This document shows, piece by piece, positions 1 to 10,774 of a stretch of 64,000 bases of DNA. The translations under genes and the position numbers were made by a program. This stretch comes from Anaspis maculata (taxonomy: Eukaryota > Arthropoda > Insecta > Coleoptera > Scraptiidae): assembly GCA_949128115.1 (NCBI GenBank), contig OX421968.1:52469423-52533422 (forward strand). The letters are read 5' to 3'. Every line of letters begins with the position of its first letter. The first letter of the stretch is position 1. Under the pieces are notes generated by a model. The model had not been told where the DNA came from. It worked only from the letters and a program-made list of their open reading frames with translations, and did no database searches.

Positions 1-32
1 GAGTTCGAACCACTCATGTGAACACTACCGTA

Positions 33-247
33 TTCAATCCCGATACCGTTTTCAAATCGATTTCAATTCTCCATGGAAACGTAGTACATGAGTATTATTT
101 CGATCCGATCCTGATACGATCCCAGAATTTGCCGAATCGACCTTGAGACTCAAATCGATTTGGATACAGTTCTGCAAGTGTTTACATGCAGTTTTCAATC
201 CCGATACCGTTTTCAAATCGATTTCAATTCTCCATGGAAACGTAGTA
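33..247. repeat. 54-bp direct repeat, two copies 161 bp apart
   Basis: The 54 bases at 33-86 recur without a visible mismatch at 194-247, both ending in TCCATGGAAACGTAGTA. The DNA between them (87-193) has similar wording (AATCGATTTGGATAC, CGATCC), so this looks like a short degenerate tandem array running in from outside the window. No coding potential is seen. Confidence 0.85.
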
Positions 248-384
248 AATATTCACTTATCTAAATCCCACTGTCAATAGCAACGGAATAAAATTGATGT
301 AAACAACAAAATCTGACAGCTGTCACTTCGAACTTCTTTTTTGTAATAATCACCAAAATATCACTCGTGCTCGAGATTTTCCCA

Positions 385-502
385 GATAATTTTGGCCAGG
401 CGCTTCCCTCGGGCTGGTTGTCCCTAGATAAATGCCCTCCTCCTACGGAGTCGGGCATTTATCGCTACAACCAGCACTCGCGATGGCCTGTCCAAAATTA
501 TC
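385..502. repeat. 118-bp imperfect hairpin (small MITE-like element)
   Basis: The left arm begins GATAATTTTGGCCAGGC and the right arm ends with the near complement GGCCTGTCCAAAATTATC. The arms meet at GATAAATGCCC / GGGCATTTATC around a 15-base loop. Open frames on both strands here are by-products of the palindrome. A non-autonomous hairpin element is the simplest reading. No target duplication was identified. Confidence 0.7.
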
Positions 503-639
503 GTCAAAATCTAAGCACTTGTGATATTACTGTTGATAATTGCGGTACAGATTCGAATAGTGATTTTTCTTTTGTTTCTGAGAAATCTCAATAAAAAATG
601 TTCAACTGTTTGCTGCTTCAGTACTAGAGACCGTTAGTT

Positions 640-830
640 GATGATTCCACTGTATAATAAATACAAAACACCTGTACCGAAAATGGCCCATTACATGTTG
701 TAGTCCCTGTCCAATACATGAATTAATAAAAAAAAAAAATTATCCACTCATCAGAAGTTATGCCAATTTGAGTGTGACTAATAATTTTAGGTGACCGATT
801 TCAATTGGTGCACAGTTTACGATTTTTCGT
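640..830 (+). repeat. Copy of a dispersed repeat arm (shared with 13.09-13.27 kb)
   Basis: The wording (CACCTGTACCGAAAATGGCCC, then CCAATACATGAATTA, then CCGATTTCAATTGGTG) follows the right outer arm of the large palindrome at 13088-13270 in order. It is a diverged, partial copy of that family. Bases 503-1099 otherwise hold AT-rich sequence with no recognisable gene. Confidence 0.6.
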
Positions 831-1099
831 CTAAAGAAGCTACAAAATAAGCTTGTAAATTCAACGAACTCATATTTTTCCGACTCATCCTTCTTAAACT
901 AATAACTTATTTTTACTTACGATTTTCTGTCATCAAAACTCAAGAGTAACATTTTCATCAGTTTATTTATTTGTCAAGAAAATGTCAATAAATAGTAAAA
1001 GGGTGTCCCCGCAAATACCTCTAGTGATGAGCAAAAGCATTATATTCAACAATGTCATAAGTTCACAAACTTTCCTTATAATCGCTAGTAATAACAGTA

Positions 1100-1105
1100 T
1101 TTATT
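1100..1105 (-). terminator. Candidate polyadenylation signal of the ERG28-like gene
   Basis: TTTATT on the plus strand reads AATAAA on the minus strand, 115 bases past the stop codon of the ERG28-like gene. Placement is right for a short 3' UTR, but the hexamer is common in AT-rich DNA, so this is a candidate only. Confidence 0.4.
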
Positions 1106-1219
1106 ATTGCAGTAGTAAATCACTAGTGTTAATAATGTTGACTAGGATTCTAAAATAAAAAATAACAAATGACTAGCATATTTTTTGGCAATAATATAGT
1201 GAGATTCCAAGTTGGTGGT

Positions 1220-1878
1220 TTAGAGATTCTTTCTAATGTGACGGCGTCTTTTCATAGCCCCCGCTTGCTTGAGTAATTGCATATTTTCATCATCACAATC
1301 CAAGCTAGGATCCCAGATTCTCAAACGTCTTGGTAAATACAATAATCCCCCCAGTGTCACGCCTAGAATATAGTTTTAGTTGGTTTTACTTTGTTCATAA
1401 GAAACTTACAGTTTAAAACGCAGGGAAAAACTACGTAGAAGTTCAGTGTGGCAGCTCTGAAGTATAATGTTTCAGTGAAATACATCACAACTGTTACGAT
1501 TAGCGAAAAAATTCCCATGCTAACGACACTTAAAATAACAAAAACATCAAATCATTGAACATCATTGAGACATTTCAACTTACGGTTTGTAGTGTATGTA
1601 AAGAGTGCAATGTATTAAAGCCAGCGCTTTCAGGATCGAATAAATCCCTAAAATCCTAGACGTCGTGTATTCTTCTGTAAACATTAATTGAGTCGATTGT
1701 TAAATGATGCCTCTTTGAGATGTTGATACATACCATCTACAAAAGTAGTGTCATCGGCTTCAAATGATTTGCTCAGGAACGAGCGTTTTTCAATGTAGCT
1801 TCGAACGGCAGTGCCAAGGTCTACGAAAGCTACGAAGGCTATCCAACCCCTGAAAGCATAAATCATTTTTCTATCCAT
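1220..1878 (-). CDS. ERG28: ERG28-like ER membrane protein, four coding exons, 165 aa
   Basis: Coding exons are 1734-1878, 1584-1674, 1410-1528 and 1220-1362 (498 nt with stop). Every intron starts GT(A) and ends AG and the reading phases join exactly. The first exon reads MDRKMIYAFRGWIAF and carries the first membrane segment (about residues 8-25). Further hydrophobic segments lie near 55-75, 82-101 and 108-128, and the tail is strongly basic (KRRRHIRKNL). The order of blocks fits the ERG28/C14orf1 family: an N-terminal R-x-W membrane segment, a GLQ-like loop, then three more membrane segments. The human protein is 140 residues, so this one has a slightly longer C-terminus. In yeast Erg28 tethers the sterol C-4 demethylation enzymes in the ER. 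Insects lack de novo sterol synthesis but keep this gene, so a related scaffold role in the ER membrane is inferred. The start Met is the only one before the first membrane segment. Confidence 0.85.
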
Positions 1879-2835
1879 TTTTCTTCTGTATGGTTTCCTG
1901 CACTCTCAAGTTGAAACACCACGGACAGCCGCGTTTCTCAAAGGCACAACTTTTCATTTGTCAACGGTACATATTGGTTTTTTGTTGGATATGTATGCGG
2001 GTGATTGTAGAAAAATATCATAACAGCATTTTGGACTGTTTCATTTGTTACTGCGGCGCATCTGACAGCTAAAAGTCAGGTTATAATGCGCCATTCGAGT
2101 CACTCAAACTGCGTACGTTATGTGCGCTACTGCCATACAATCTGCATCGGCAGGCAGAATGGAATGCAGCAGAATGCAGGTACCTGCAAGCAGATTCCTA
2201 CTACAGCATGAACGAAACTAGTTCCGGTTCCGGCACATACCGCCCTCTTGCGGAACTGTTTGAAACCTGCTACTTGGTGCGTGGTCTGTTTTTTAGCGCA
2301 CTTCTCCAACCAAACGGGAAGGCGCTTATGCTCTCGCGTGTTCCGTCCGTCCGTTACAGCATCTAGTCCTAGACGAAAGGATTTTGCGAAATAAACTACG
2401 CAACAAAATTATTGTCGTACTCCGAATTTCACCCTTTTACAAAACAAGAAAACTCCCGACTGGTTCAAACGATTTCACTTGTGTTCAAATCATTTGAATT
2501 GAGTTTCTACAGGGTGTTGAAGAAAGTAGTGCAACATTTATGAAGTTTGACATAATTGTTTCATTTGAATTTCAACATGGTATGTAGCTAAAGTTCATCT
2601 GGAAACGGTTTTTAGCGCATTTTCGTAGGAAATAGGTACGCTATTAGCAGCGCTTTGATGTCCGTCCGTCTCTCCGTCTGTCCGTCTTGTTGTTGAACTC
2701 CTCCTAAACGAAAAGTCATAGCGGTATCGGGTTTTTCGCAAATTAATGCTGATCGTCTGCGGATGGGAATAGGCACAAGAAATATTTGGTCAGACCACAC
2801 GATTGCAAGAAAAAAATTGAAATCTTTAAAAAGTC
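1879..2835. other. Upstream of the ERG28-like gene; no second gene recognised
   Basis: This stretch contains the presumed promoter side of the ERG28-like gene. It holds short GC-richer patches and T/C-rich Tandem-like GTCCGTC strings near 2340-2350 and 2660-2690. No open frame resembles a known protein. Confidence 0.5.
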
Positions 2836-3175
2836 GATATTTAACGCTACGGTGTGAACTTCTACATCGAGGAATCTTGCGAACCGTTCTAGATACATGC
2901 ATACATGCAGCAAACGAAATATGCGGAAATTGATGGATACATTTCTAGTGAAAGAATCATTTTGATTCCTTTATTGCAATAGAATATACAATTTTATCAA
3001 GAAAAGGTTTCGCCCCGCGATTCGACATTTTTCGGTATTTAACGCTACAGTGTAAACTTCTACATCGAGAAATCTTGCAAACCGTTCTAGATACATTCAT
3101 ACATCCAGCGAACGAAAGATGGAGAAAAAAATGAAGACATTTTTCGTGAAAAAATCAACCTGATTGATTCATTCT
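2836..3175 (+). repeat. Diverged tandem duplication, period about 198 bp
   Basis: The words TATTTAACGCTAC, GAACTTCTACATCGAG, AATCTTGC and CCGTTCTAGATACAT at 2838-2910 recur in the same order from 3036. The units differ by scattered substitutions, so the duplication is old. No coding potential is seen. Confidence 0.75.
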
Positions 3176-3487
3176 CAAGGAAGATATCTTTATTTTTATG
3201 CGGAATCTATACTTATGGCACTTACTCGTGCACTTATATGCGGATGCGATTTTCAAGTCGCGACGCTGCGGTTCAACAAGCTGCTTCTGCGAGCTTCCTG
3301 GCTCCGTGCTTGTGATCGATATAGGTATAATTCTTACTTATAGGATATTTTCTAGTTTTGGTTGATGTCATTCTGTTGTTTTCATTTATTATTGATTACT
3401 CGTGTTTTCATAAAGATTCATGATTTCTTGTGATAGTTTTGGGGCAATCTGTTTACAGGTAACAGTAAACAGTGTACTCATCTGCAC

Positions 3488-3540
3488 TCTGAAAATGCGC
3501 TCATGAGACTCACCCCCGTGAGGACTTTGCTACTTGTTTA
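3488..3540 (+). repeat. Copy of the 'TGCGCT...ACTCAC...GTGAGG' dispersed motif
   Basis: The block AAAATGCGCT, ACTCAC, GTGAGG, CTTGTTTA occurs here and at 5026-5078, 16690-16741, 16830-16878 (inverted) and 47570-47620. Always near foldback elements, it is probably a conserved end of a repeat family. Confidence 0.6.
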
Positions 3541-3679
3541 TTTATCTCTCTATCTTTTTTGATTTACAAGGCGGTATCAAAAAACGACTCTTTGGTCTTC
3601 CGGTGATGACCAATTTCCCCTCCTTGACCAATTTTCAAAATTCAGGGCTCATATTATATATTATATATAGCTAAAGCCT

Positions 3680-4309
3680 TAGATAAGAAAACCCTATCAA
3701 TATAATTGACTCAAGACCAACATTCAAAATATAGGGTGGCATCAAAAGTGACATATGAATATATCTCTCCATCAGGAATCCGACCGGGTGAAGAATTGAA
3801 ATCAAAATCAGCATTGCTTTCGGATGAAGCATTCATTCTGAACACTCTTTGTTGTTTCATGATTGATTGCAGCAAGAACTTTGGATGGAGGGTCCCAATT
3901 GCAGCTGCATGTTTCCCAAGGAGAAGCAGCGCCATTTCTCACCTGCAAATGCCGTAACCAACGTTACGGAAAACAGAGCGAAAAGAACTGTCTGTTCCCG
4001 ATTGTTCCGAATTTTGTTTCCTTGGGTACGAACATTTTCAGGCTAGCGAGATAGATGATTCTTCCTCAGAAACACGCAATTCTAATTTGGTCCCTCCATC
4101 TATCTTTCTTTCTTGTAACAATCAATCATGAAACATCAAAGAGCGTTTAGAATGAATGCCTCATCCGAAACCATATGTTGACTTCCATTTAATTCTCCAC
4201 GTGATCGGATTTTTGGACAGATATATTCATATGTCACTGTTGATGCCACCCTATATCTTGAATGTTGGTCTTGCGTCGATTTTGTTGATTGGGTTTTCTT
4301 ACCTAATAG
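3680..4309. mobile_element. Foldback (palindromic) element, about 630 bp
   Basis: The left arm (3680-3885) contains AAAACCCTATC, ACCAACATTCAA, ATAGGGTGGCATCA and CATATGAATATAT. The right arm (4115-4309) carries their reverse complements in reverse order, ending GGGTTTTCTT. Open frames that look alike on opposite strands in the two arms are mirror images, not genes. It is non-autonomous, with no target duplication found. Confidence 0.75.
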
Positions 4310-4500
4310 GCCAAATAGACCATTCACAATGATGTTAATGTTGACGTAATATTATCGGCAATGGTAATGTTAGCATTTCAAAGCAACGAGTTTCAATGGT
4401 AAATGCTTACCATTGCCACTAACATGATTGTGAACGTCACCATTTGAAACTCATTGCTCAAATTTTATAAATTTTTTCATTATTTATTTTAGTTTTCATT

Positions 4501-4800
4501 ATTATTATTAAGAAACAAAGATTTTCGGTGTACTTCTAAGTAGTTGAACTCCTCCTTGGGGAATAAAGATAGAGCCCTGGAACTTTTCCCGATGGATAGC
4601 TGATGTCCCCAAGGGTGGCCAGTGGACATTTTTTTTTTATCCATACATAATTATCATTATTATTATCAAAAAACAAAGATTTCCCTTGCACTTCTAAGAA
4701 GTTGAACTACTCCTCGGGGTATGAAGCTAGAGCCCTGGAACTTCTTCGGATGAATAGCTTAGGTCCTCAAGGGTGACCATTGGGCAGATTGGATTTCATG
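4501..4800 (+). repeat. Tandem duplication, period about 158 bp
   Basis: The unit ATTATTATTAAGAAACAAAG, CACTTCTAAG, GTTGAACT, AGAGCCCTGGAACTT and CAAGGGTG occurs at 4501 and again from 4659. An inverted, single diverged copy is present at 17220-17410, so the unit belongs to a dispersed family. Confidence 0.75.
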
Positions 4801-5000
4801 ATTCCGCCGCCGCATCTTGACCGCCATATTGAAATCTCTTATTAGTGGAACGATTGCCATGAAACTTGGAACCTACCCTTGTCTTGTATAATCATTCTTA
4901 TTTTCAAGCTGGATTCCATGATTCCGCCGCCATCTTGGCCGAAACGTGAAACTTACTCTTGTCTCGTATGAACATTCTTATTCTCAAGCTGGACTTCATT
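4800..5000 (+). repeat. Tandem units containing GCCGCCATCTTGG
   Basis: Two units about 122 bp apart carry the words CCGCC, CATCTTG(A/G)CCG, GAAACTTG and ATTCTTATTTTCAAGCTGGA. The same unit is repeated in both orientations at 16340-17215. The core resembles the YY1/Pho consensus, which may be chance. Confidence 0.7.
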
Positions 5001-5111
5001 TCTATCAATGACAGATCTGCACCAAGAAAATGCGCTATCGCGACTCACGCACGTGAGGGGATATCCACTTGTTTGTATCATAACTTTGAAACCGCTCAAC
5101 CGATTTTGCTC

Positions 5112-5166
5112 AACTTACGCTGGGTTGCTCACTTCGAGTTTAACTTTAAACTTGGTTTGGTTACTA
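5112..5166 (+). repeat. Repeat shared, inverted, with 19640-19695
   Basis: GGGTTGCTCACTTCGAGTTT followed by AACTTTAAACTTGGTTTGGTT matches the reverse complement of 19640-19695. The segment includes the near-palindrome AGTTTAACTTTAAACT. Confidence 0.7.
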
Positions 5167-5954
5167 TGGAAATAATTGTTGCAACATTATCATATCATAG
5201 AATTTATTTTAATAATACCTGGAATACCCTTTTAATAAATATATTTGATAATAATAATAATAACATGTATCATGTCAACATCAATGTTATCTTTCGATGA
5301 TTCTTTGGAAGAAATCCCGCTGAAATATCCAAAAGACAATCAATACAGGTTTCCTCAAAAGAGAGATGGAGAATCCGCGATTCCGCGCAGCTGTTTTCGG
5401 CACGTTCTGGGCACAGTGTGCCATGAGTGATCGCGCCATTTGTATTTACATTGCTCCGCCGTGTTGAAAGTGCGTTTTATTTTTTGAATTCTAAAGCCAA
5501 CCGTGCTGGAAAAGTCGCTAAAAATATAACGAACTTCTTAATGAATATTTCAAATGAATATTTCGCATAGAAGAATTTGCCAGAGAGGCATTTGATGCGC
5601 GGATACAACTATTTTTGTGATGGATATATCAACGATATATGGACGTGCCCAGAAAGCACAGGTAAGTGCGTGTTCCAAGTCCCAGTTTTAATACTTTTAA
5701 TGGTGTAGGTATTATGGCCATCACTGTATAACTTGTGGACTTGCATAGTGGCACACAAAATTTATTTAGCATAACTACTTGTAAAAACTGTATAAATACC
5801 AATAATAACACCATCAAATGATCAAAACATACGTTCGGCTTACGGAATCGGGGCAATGTTGGCACACTATGACTGCGACGATTTACGGTGCAATCGAACG
5901 TGACGTCACGGGCCAGAAAGAGACGCTCAATTTAGGAAACCTGTATTCCTAGCA

Positions 5955-6266
5955 AAAACTGCAAACTGGAAAGTTGACGAACGTGATGTAATAGATGCGG
6001 GACCATCAAAAGTATTACATGAAAAACCGCAAGAAAAACCTGGAAATGTCGAATGCTTCCAAGATGTGGAGTCGAAATTTTACTGTGAAACGTGCAAAAA
6101 AGGATTCAGAAATAAAAAGGGCCTTGGTGGTCATAAATCAAGAATCCACAAGAACAGGGAAGAGGATATCAGAAATGTACATGATGAATGTTTATCGACA
6201 CCCCAGAAAAAATACTCTCCGGCGGCAGTCAAAGTACGGTATCTCGCGTACGGGTTCGAATATAAT
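5955..6266 (+). pseudogene. C2H2 zinc-finger protein fragment
   Basis: An open stretch in one frame reads NWKVDERDVIDAGPSK and then one C2H2 finger, KFYCETCKKGFRNKKGLGGH, followed by KSRIHK. It shows the C-x2-C-x12-H-x4-H spacing and the hydrophobic core positions. It ends abruptly where the LTR-like block begins at 6267. No intact start or upstream exon was found. A single N-terminal finger of this kind is typical of non-LTR retrotransposons with a restriction-like endonuclease, which are present elsewhere in this window, but a host zinc-finger exon is equally possible. Confidence 0.45.
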
Positions 6267-6684
6267 TGAGACGATCGATTTAAAACACACACTGTTTATT
6301 TCTGCGTACTACAATAACTATACGCCAACAATTATCTACTTGGAATTATATCGCAGGTATACTTCGCTTGTTTCGCACTTGTTACCACTTCGCATTCCAA
6401 TCCAATACTACCGCGAGCTGCCGGCTGATGCCTTATATAAGGCCTCCGAATAATGTTCCCGAATTTTCTGTCTACTTCCAGCAAATTCCATAGTGGTCCG
6501 GCATATGCGGTTTCTAGACCATTCCTGGATAATCGTACACATTACCCGTATAATTCTGCCGGGTTCTGGAGCGGCGCCTCCGCCAAAATGGACAGATCTT
6601 TCTCGATCGAGCATTGAAGTCTTCCCATTAGGTTCCACGTAAACGCGCGCTCTGGAATGCACCAGAACATTCCACACTTCCACA
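6267..6684 (-). mobile_element. Candidate solo LTR (minus orientation)
   Basis: Read on the minus strand the block starts TGTGGAAG and ends TCTCA (TG...CA). It holds a good TATA box (CTTATATAAGG, 6431-6441) and, 130-140 bases further, an AATAAA at about 6293-6299. That order (TATA, start, poly(A) signal) is that of a retroviral-type LTR. No internal gag or pol lies next to it and no target duplication is visible, so it would be an old or rearranged solo LTR. Confidence 0.4.
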
Positions 6685-6694
6685 CTGCGATCTA

Positions 6695-7706
6695 ATGGCT
6701 GGAATAATCCAGAAAGATCGAGTATTTACCAATATGTATGGGATCGCCGCTCGTAACAATATCATCAAACAGAAGGAAAAACAAATCGAGAAACTTGAAC
6801 AACTCTTATTATCTTCAAAAAACAATAACGAAGTGATTGCAAAACGCTCAGTCAGTACTCAAACAGAAGACAACCTTTCCTCGCTTGCCATCAAAAACGA
6901 TTCCAACAAAACGACTCCCACAACTGAACATTCAACAACGGACAACATGTCTCCTGAAGAAAAATCTACTAGAAGAACGAGGACCATCAGTGATATTGAG
7001 AGTTTTCTGAGCGTTTCTAAATCCACTACTCAGGAAGAAACATAGAGTTCTTATCATAGGGGACGAACATGGGAGATCCTTTGGTCGACGCCTACGTCTC
7101 AAACGCCATAATTATCAAGAACTACAAAATTATACTATTTTCCAAAACTGGAGCTTCGATCTCGGGGGTATTAGATGTACTTGACGGCCTTGTGACAGAT
7201 TTCGGAACAGATGACTTTGTCATTGTGGCAGCGGGAAGCAACGATATCAAGAAGAAAAAAGTGCCCCTACAAGAACTATCCTGAACAGTGTAAACACTAT
7301 AGTCAACACTATCGTAATCGTCCTGAGCGTACCGTATGGGAATAACGAAACATTTAATAAACATGCATTCTTGTTCAACAACGAGGTCAAAAGAACTGTC
7401 GAGAAGGGTGAGAGAGGGTCTAATGACCGAGGTATTAAGAAATTTTTTGGACTGGTTGACTATCCAGTTAATTGTTCCGAATATGAATGTATTAGTGAAT
7501 GCATTGCGCAAATTTTGGACGTTCTTCTAAATCACCTTGTAAATCACCTGAAATTTGTATCAGATAATTTATTTCTTGGGTTATCAAATGTGAAGAAGTT
7601 GGGTCAGATTCCTTCAATTGAGGTTGATGCTATGAATAATAATGACTTCTTTGATAGTGATGAGTCATCTAATGCTAAAGCTCTGTTAAAGTCTCGCCTG
7701 AAATAA
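6695..7706 (+). pseudogene. Non-LTR retrotransposon ORF1, coiled coil plus SGNH-like domain, frameshifted
   Basis: The first part (6695-7045) is a polar helix-rich segment with a coiled-coil stretch (IIKQKEKQIEKLEQLLL). After a frame change at about 7045 the sequence reads VLIIGDEHGRSFG, then in another frame DDFVIVAAGSNDIKKK and VIVLSVPYGNNE. These are blocks I and III of an SGNH hydrolase/esterase domain, as found in ORF1 of CR1/L2-like elements. In block I the nucleophile Ser is Glu (GDE instead of GDS). The coding frame changes at least three times, so the gene is dead. It sits directly upstream of the endonuclease of the same element. Confidence 0.7.
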
Positions 7707-7789
7707 TTATTGATACAGAAGAAAACCGAAGGTTGGGGTTTTGGATAAGAACTTGTTTAATTGAGTAGGATTTGATCTATTTAGTAGTC

Positions 7790-8138
7790 GTCCATGTTAA
7801 CATTAGAAGTTTATTGTACAGTTGATTGAGATTTTTATAAGTGATTATTATAACATTCAAATAATATGCATATCGAAACATTGGTTATCTCGCGAGCATT
7901 GTGGGTTAATTTCTTCACCTTCATTCAAGGTTGCTGCATACTATGCAAGACAAGAGGGAAAACATGGAGGGACCATCATTTTATTGCGTGATGATATAGT
8001 ATTTGAGAACATGGAAACGAATTGTTCAATAGAAAGACATTGTGAAATGTGTGCTATACACCTTGCGGAATTTGGGAATATAAAAAATGTTCATGTAGGT
8101 AATATGTTTGTATCGTCCACTGACCGGTATTTTAAGTG
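7790..8138 (+). pseudogene. APE-type endonuclease, first half (CR1/L2-like ORF2)
   Basis: It begins HVNIRSLL, the usual start of the endonuclease in this superfamily, then after one frame change IIEIFISDYYNIQIICIS with the KHWLS block. EGKHGGTIILL follows. The domain stops at about 8138 where a palindromic insert begins, and it resumes at about 8886. Confidence 0.75.
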
Positions 8139-8148
8139 TTTTTTTTTT

Positions 8149-8852
8149 GAAGTGAAACTTCTATTCTCGCGCCTAGATCACAACACACCACAAACGCAGA
8201 ACCACACATGGGAGTGAAATTGCTTCATAGCATCAGTGCTTGTAACGAACGCCTGTAACGATGTGCTGTAACGTTGTTTTGTCTGACCTTGGGGTGACCA
8301 GCGTCGTCCCAGGAAATGAAAGAATAAGCTGTTGCAGCGTTCGCCGCGTTCGGTTCTATTTTTTACTAATCGCCGACACTGGACTGCTCTTCGTGTTGTC
8401 GTACTGTTGGTCCGACAAGAATGGCTCTCGACTTGGCTTGAATAGATTCGAGCGGATGTGATTTATTATAGGGATAGGGAGGTATATTCAGGGCCGGGCC
8501 TAGCAGGCGTGCAGTGCGTTCCGGCGAGCAGGCGAGCAGGCGAGTACTCATAGGGGCGGTAATATAATAATTAAGTTGAATTTCGAAGGATTTTTTTCAT
8601 TCCCGCATTTGGTAGGGCTCTCCACTGCCGAGCGCAGCGAGAAAAGAAATAAAAGAAGTCTAATCGTGAAAAAATCATGTCGAAAGTACTCTGCCCTTTG
8701 AGTGACTAATAATAATAATAATAATAAGATTAAGATTGATAATAAGAAAAACAAGATGATACAAACCGCGAGGGAGCGGAGCGGGAGTACGAAAAGAACA
8801 CCTCTTCGAACGTTGTTTGCTGATTGATTCATATGTACAGAAGTTTCACTTC
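8149..8852. mobile_element. Non-autonomous DNA transposon inserted in the endonuclease
   Basis: The termini are perfect inverted repeats: GAAGTGAAACTTCT (8149-8162) and AGAAGTTTCACTTC (8839-8852). Long T runs lie outside both ends (8139-8148 and 8879-8885). The 700-bp interior has no transposase and includes an (AAT)n tract near 8707-8728 and GC-richer patches. It splits the endonuclease coding region, so it is younger than the retrotransposon. The superfamily was not recognised. Confidence 0.65.
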
Positions 8853-8885
8853 TTCACTTCTATGGTCACGCACTCACGTTTTTTT

Positions 8886-10530
8886 ACATATTTGGTAATT
8901 TTTTGATGAATTGAGATCTACGGGTAACATCATTGTTTGCGGGGATTTTAATGTTGACTTTTTAACTGACAATCTACACAGAGGAGATCTAATAACATTG
9001 TTCAAGTTGAATAATTTAAGTATACACATTACACAACCTACAAGAACTACAAATACTTCATCACAATGTCTAGACAACATTGCATCAAACATTACCGACC
9101 GTGAACATGGAGCAACAAACATCCAAGTTGATTTTACGGACTACGACATACAATTGTATGGTATAAAGTTGAATCGAGATGATAAACTATCTGAAAAATA
9201 CCTACTCAGACGAAACCTGGTAAGTGAGAATAATAGCTCACTTCGTAGAGTCCTTAACAAAAGCTGATTGGTCGATGTTGTATCTCAAAGAAGATAAAAT
9301 TGAAACATTTTACAAAATATTTACAAACATATGTATATAAAAATTCTTTTTCTTTTACAAAAATAATAAAAAAAAACAACCTAAATCTAGAGGCTGGATT
9401 ACTAAAGGAATTATAGAATCTAGTAAAACAAAACGTGAACTCTTCAACTTGTGCTGGATGTACTATAAGAAATACTCCACTCTTTTAACCAAGATTATCA
9501 GAGAAGCAAAGAAGTTAAATTTTCAAGGTACCTATTATAGAAAACTCAACAAATAAAATTGAAGCTACTTGGTCTCTGATTTCGAAAGAGTGCACCAAAA
9601 AGAAAAAGACCGAAAACATCATATTGAATGATCACGGGATTACTTTAAAGAAACAGGCTGTGTGTGATGCTTTTAGTGAGTATTTCTTCAACATCCCTCA
9701 GAAATTAATTTCACTCATACTTGATGACAAAAATGGAATCTCATACGTTGAGAGGCATCATAGTTCTTCAATGTTTTTACAACCGTTTCTGGCTGATGAC
9801 ATTAAAAGAATTATTTTGACACTAAACAATTCATCAGCTTCCATGAGTGGATGAGATTCCAGCACGAGCATATAAATTAGGGGCAGAATACATTTCGGAA
9901 CACTTGGCATACATGATTAATTTTTATTTTGATAAGGAGGAATTTCCATCATGCTTGAAAATTTCTAAAATCATACCAGTTTACAAATCTGGTCCAAAAT
10001 CTTCCAAAAGTAATTATCGTCCAATCTCTTTACTGAATGTTCTTTCTAAAATATTTGGGACCTGCCTAAATTATGCGATTGTCGATTGTTTTAAACATAA
10101 TGAGCTTTTTAAAAAAAGCGCTTCATAGATTCAGACGCGGCAAAAATTGTTCGACTGCGGAAGGAGACATGCTTGAAGTAATTTATGGTGCAATCAATAG
10201 AAATGAACTAGTAGCTTTTATAAATTTCGATCTATCAAATGCAAAAGCTTTTGATCTTGTTGATGACATATTGCAATTATATTGGAATTATGGAATCAGG
10301 GAGAAAATGCATGGTATACTAACTAACCTCATACCTCGCGAACCGTAGTCAAATAACTGAGACTGTATGGATAGAGGGTGGTGAAAGACGTGTACCTACA
10401 CGTTTCAAATTTCACATACAATGAAACTGGCGTTCCATAGGGTTGTATTAAAGGAAAGGGTCAAATTGATTTAACATCTTCATAAATGATCTACCCGACT
10501 ACATCACGAACAAGAATACGACGCCTATCA
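8886..10530 (+). pseudogene. Endonuclease second half and reverse transcriptase (CR1/L2-like ORF2)
   Basis: It resumes with STGNIIVCGDFNVDFLTDN, the catalytic GDFN block. Downstream are ITQPTRTTNTSSQCLDNI, the linker, and reverse transcriptase motifs KIIPVYKSG and NYRPISLLNVLSKIF, then a motif-A region FDLSNAKAFDLVDD that has two extra residues. FIFINDLPDYI is the last RT block; the FADD-type catalytic motif is missing because another repeat starts at 10537. Several stops and frame changes show the element is dead. Confidence 0.8.
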
Positions 10531-10538
10531 ATATCATA

Positions 10539-10770
10539 CAGGGTGTTCCGTGATCTATGTGACAAACTTCAACACTGGATAGGGGACTTCAAGATGAGTT
10601 GAGACCAACAGGAGAAAAATTTTTTGACCATTGGTTACGAAGATACAGGGTGTTTTGTACTTTAAGACATAATTTTCAATGTGCAATATTTCTGCAACGG
10701 TTTCGTATAATCAATTGAAATTTTCATGTTACATTCCCTTACTAATACTTCATAAAAAGCCATAGCAAGC
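10539..10770. mobile_element. CAGGGTGTTCC-type repeat fragment inserted in the reverse transcriptase
   Basis: It starts at TA|CAGGGTGTTCCGTG. Its inner sequence, including GACCATTGGTTACGAAGATA and the block around GCAACGGTTTCGTATAATC, is found inverted at 18650-18700 and 16740-16830. The right end is not clear; the retrotransposon frame returns by about 10775. Confidence 0.6.
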
Positions 10771-10774
10771 TTGT

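Noticed and set aside
8548..8832. Hydrophobic open frame with a poly-Leu run
   Set aside because: Reading through an (AAT)n microsatellite within a transposon.
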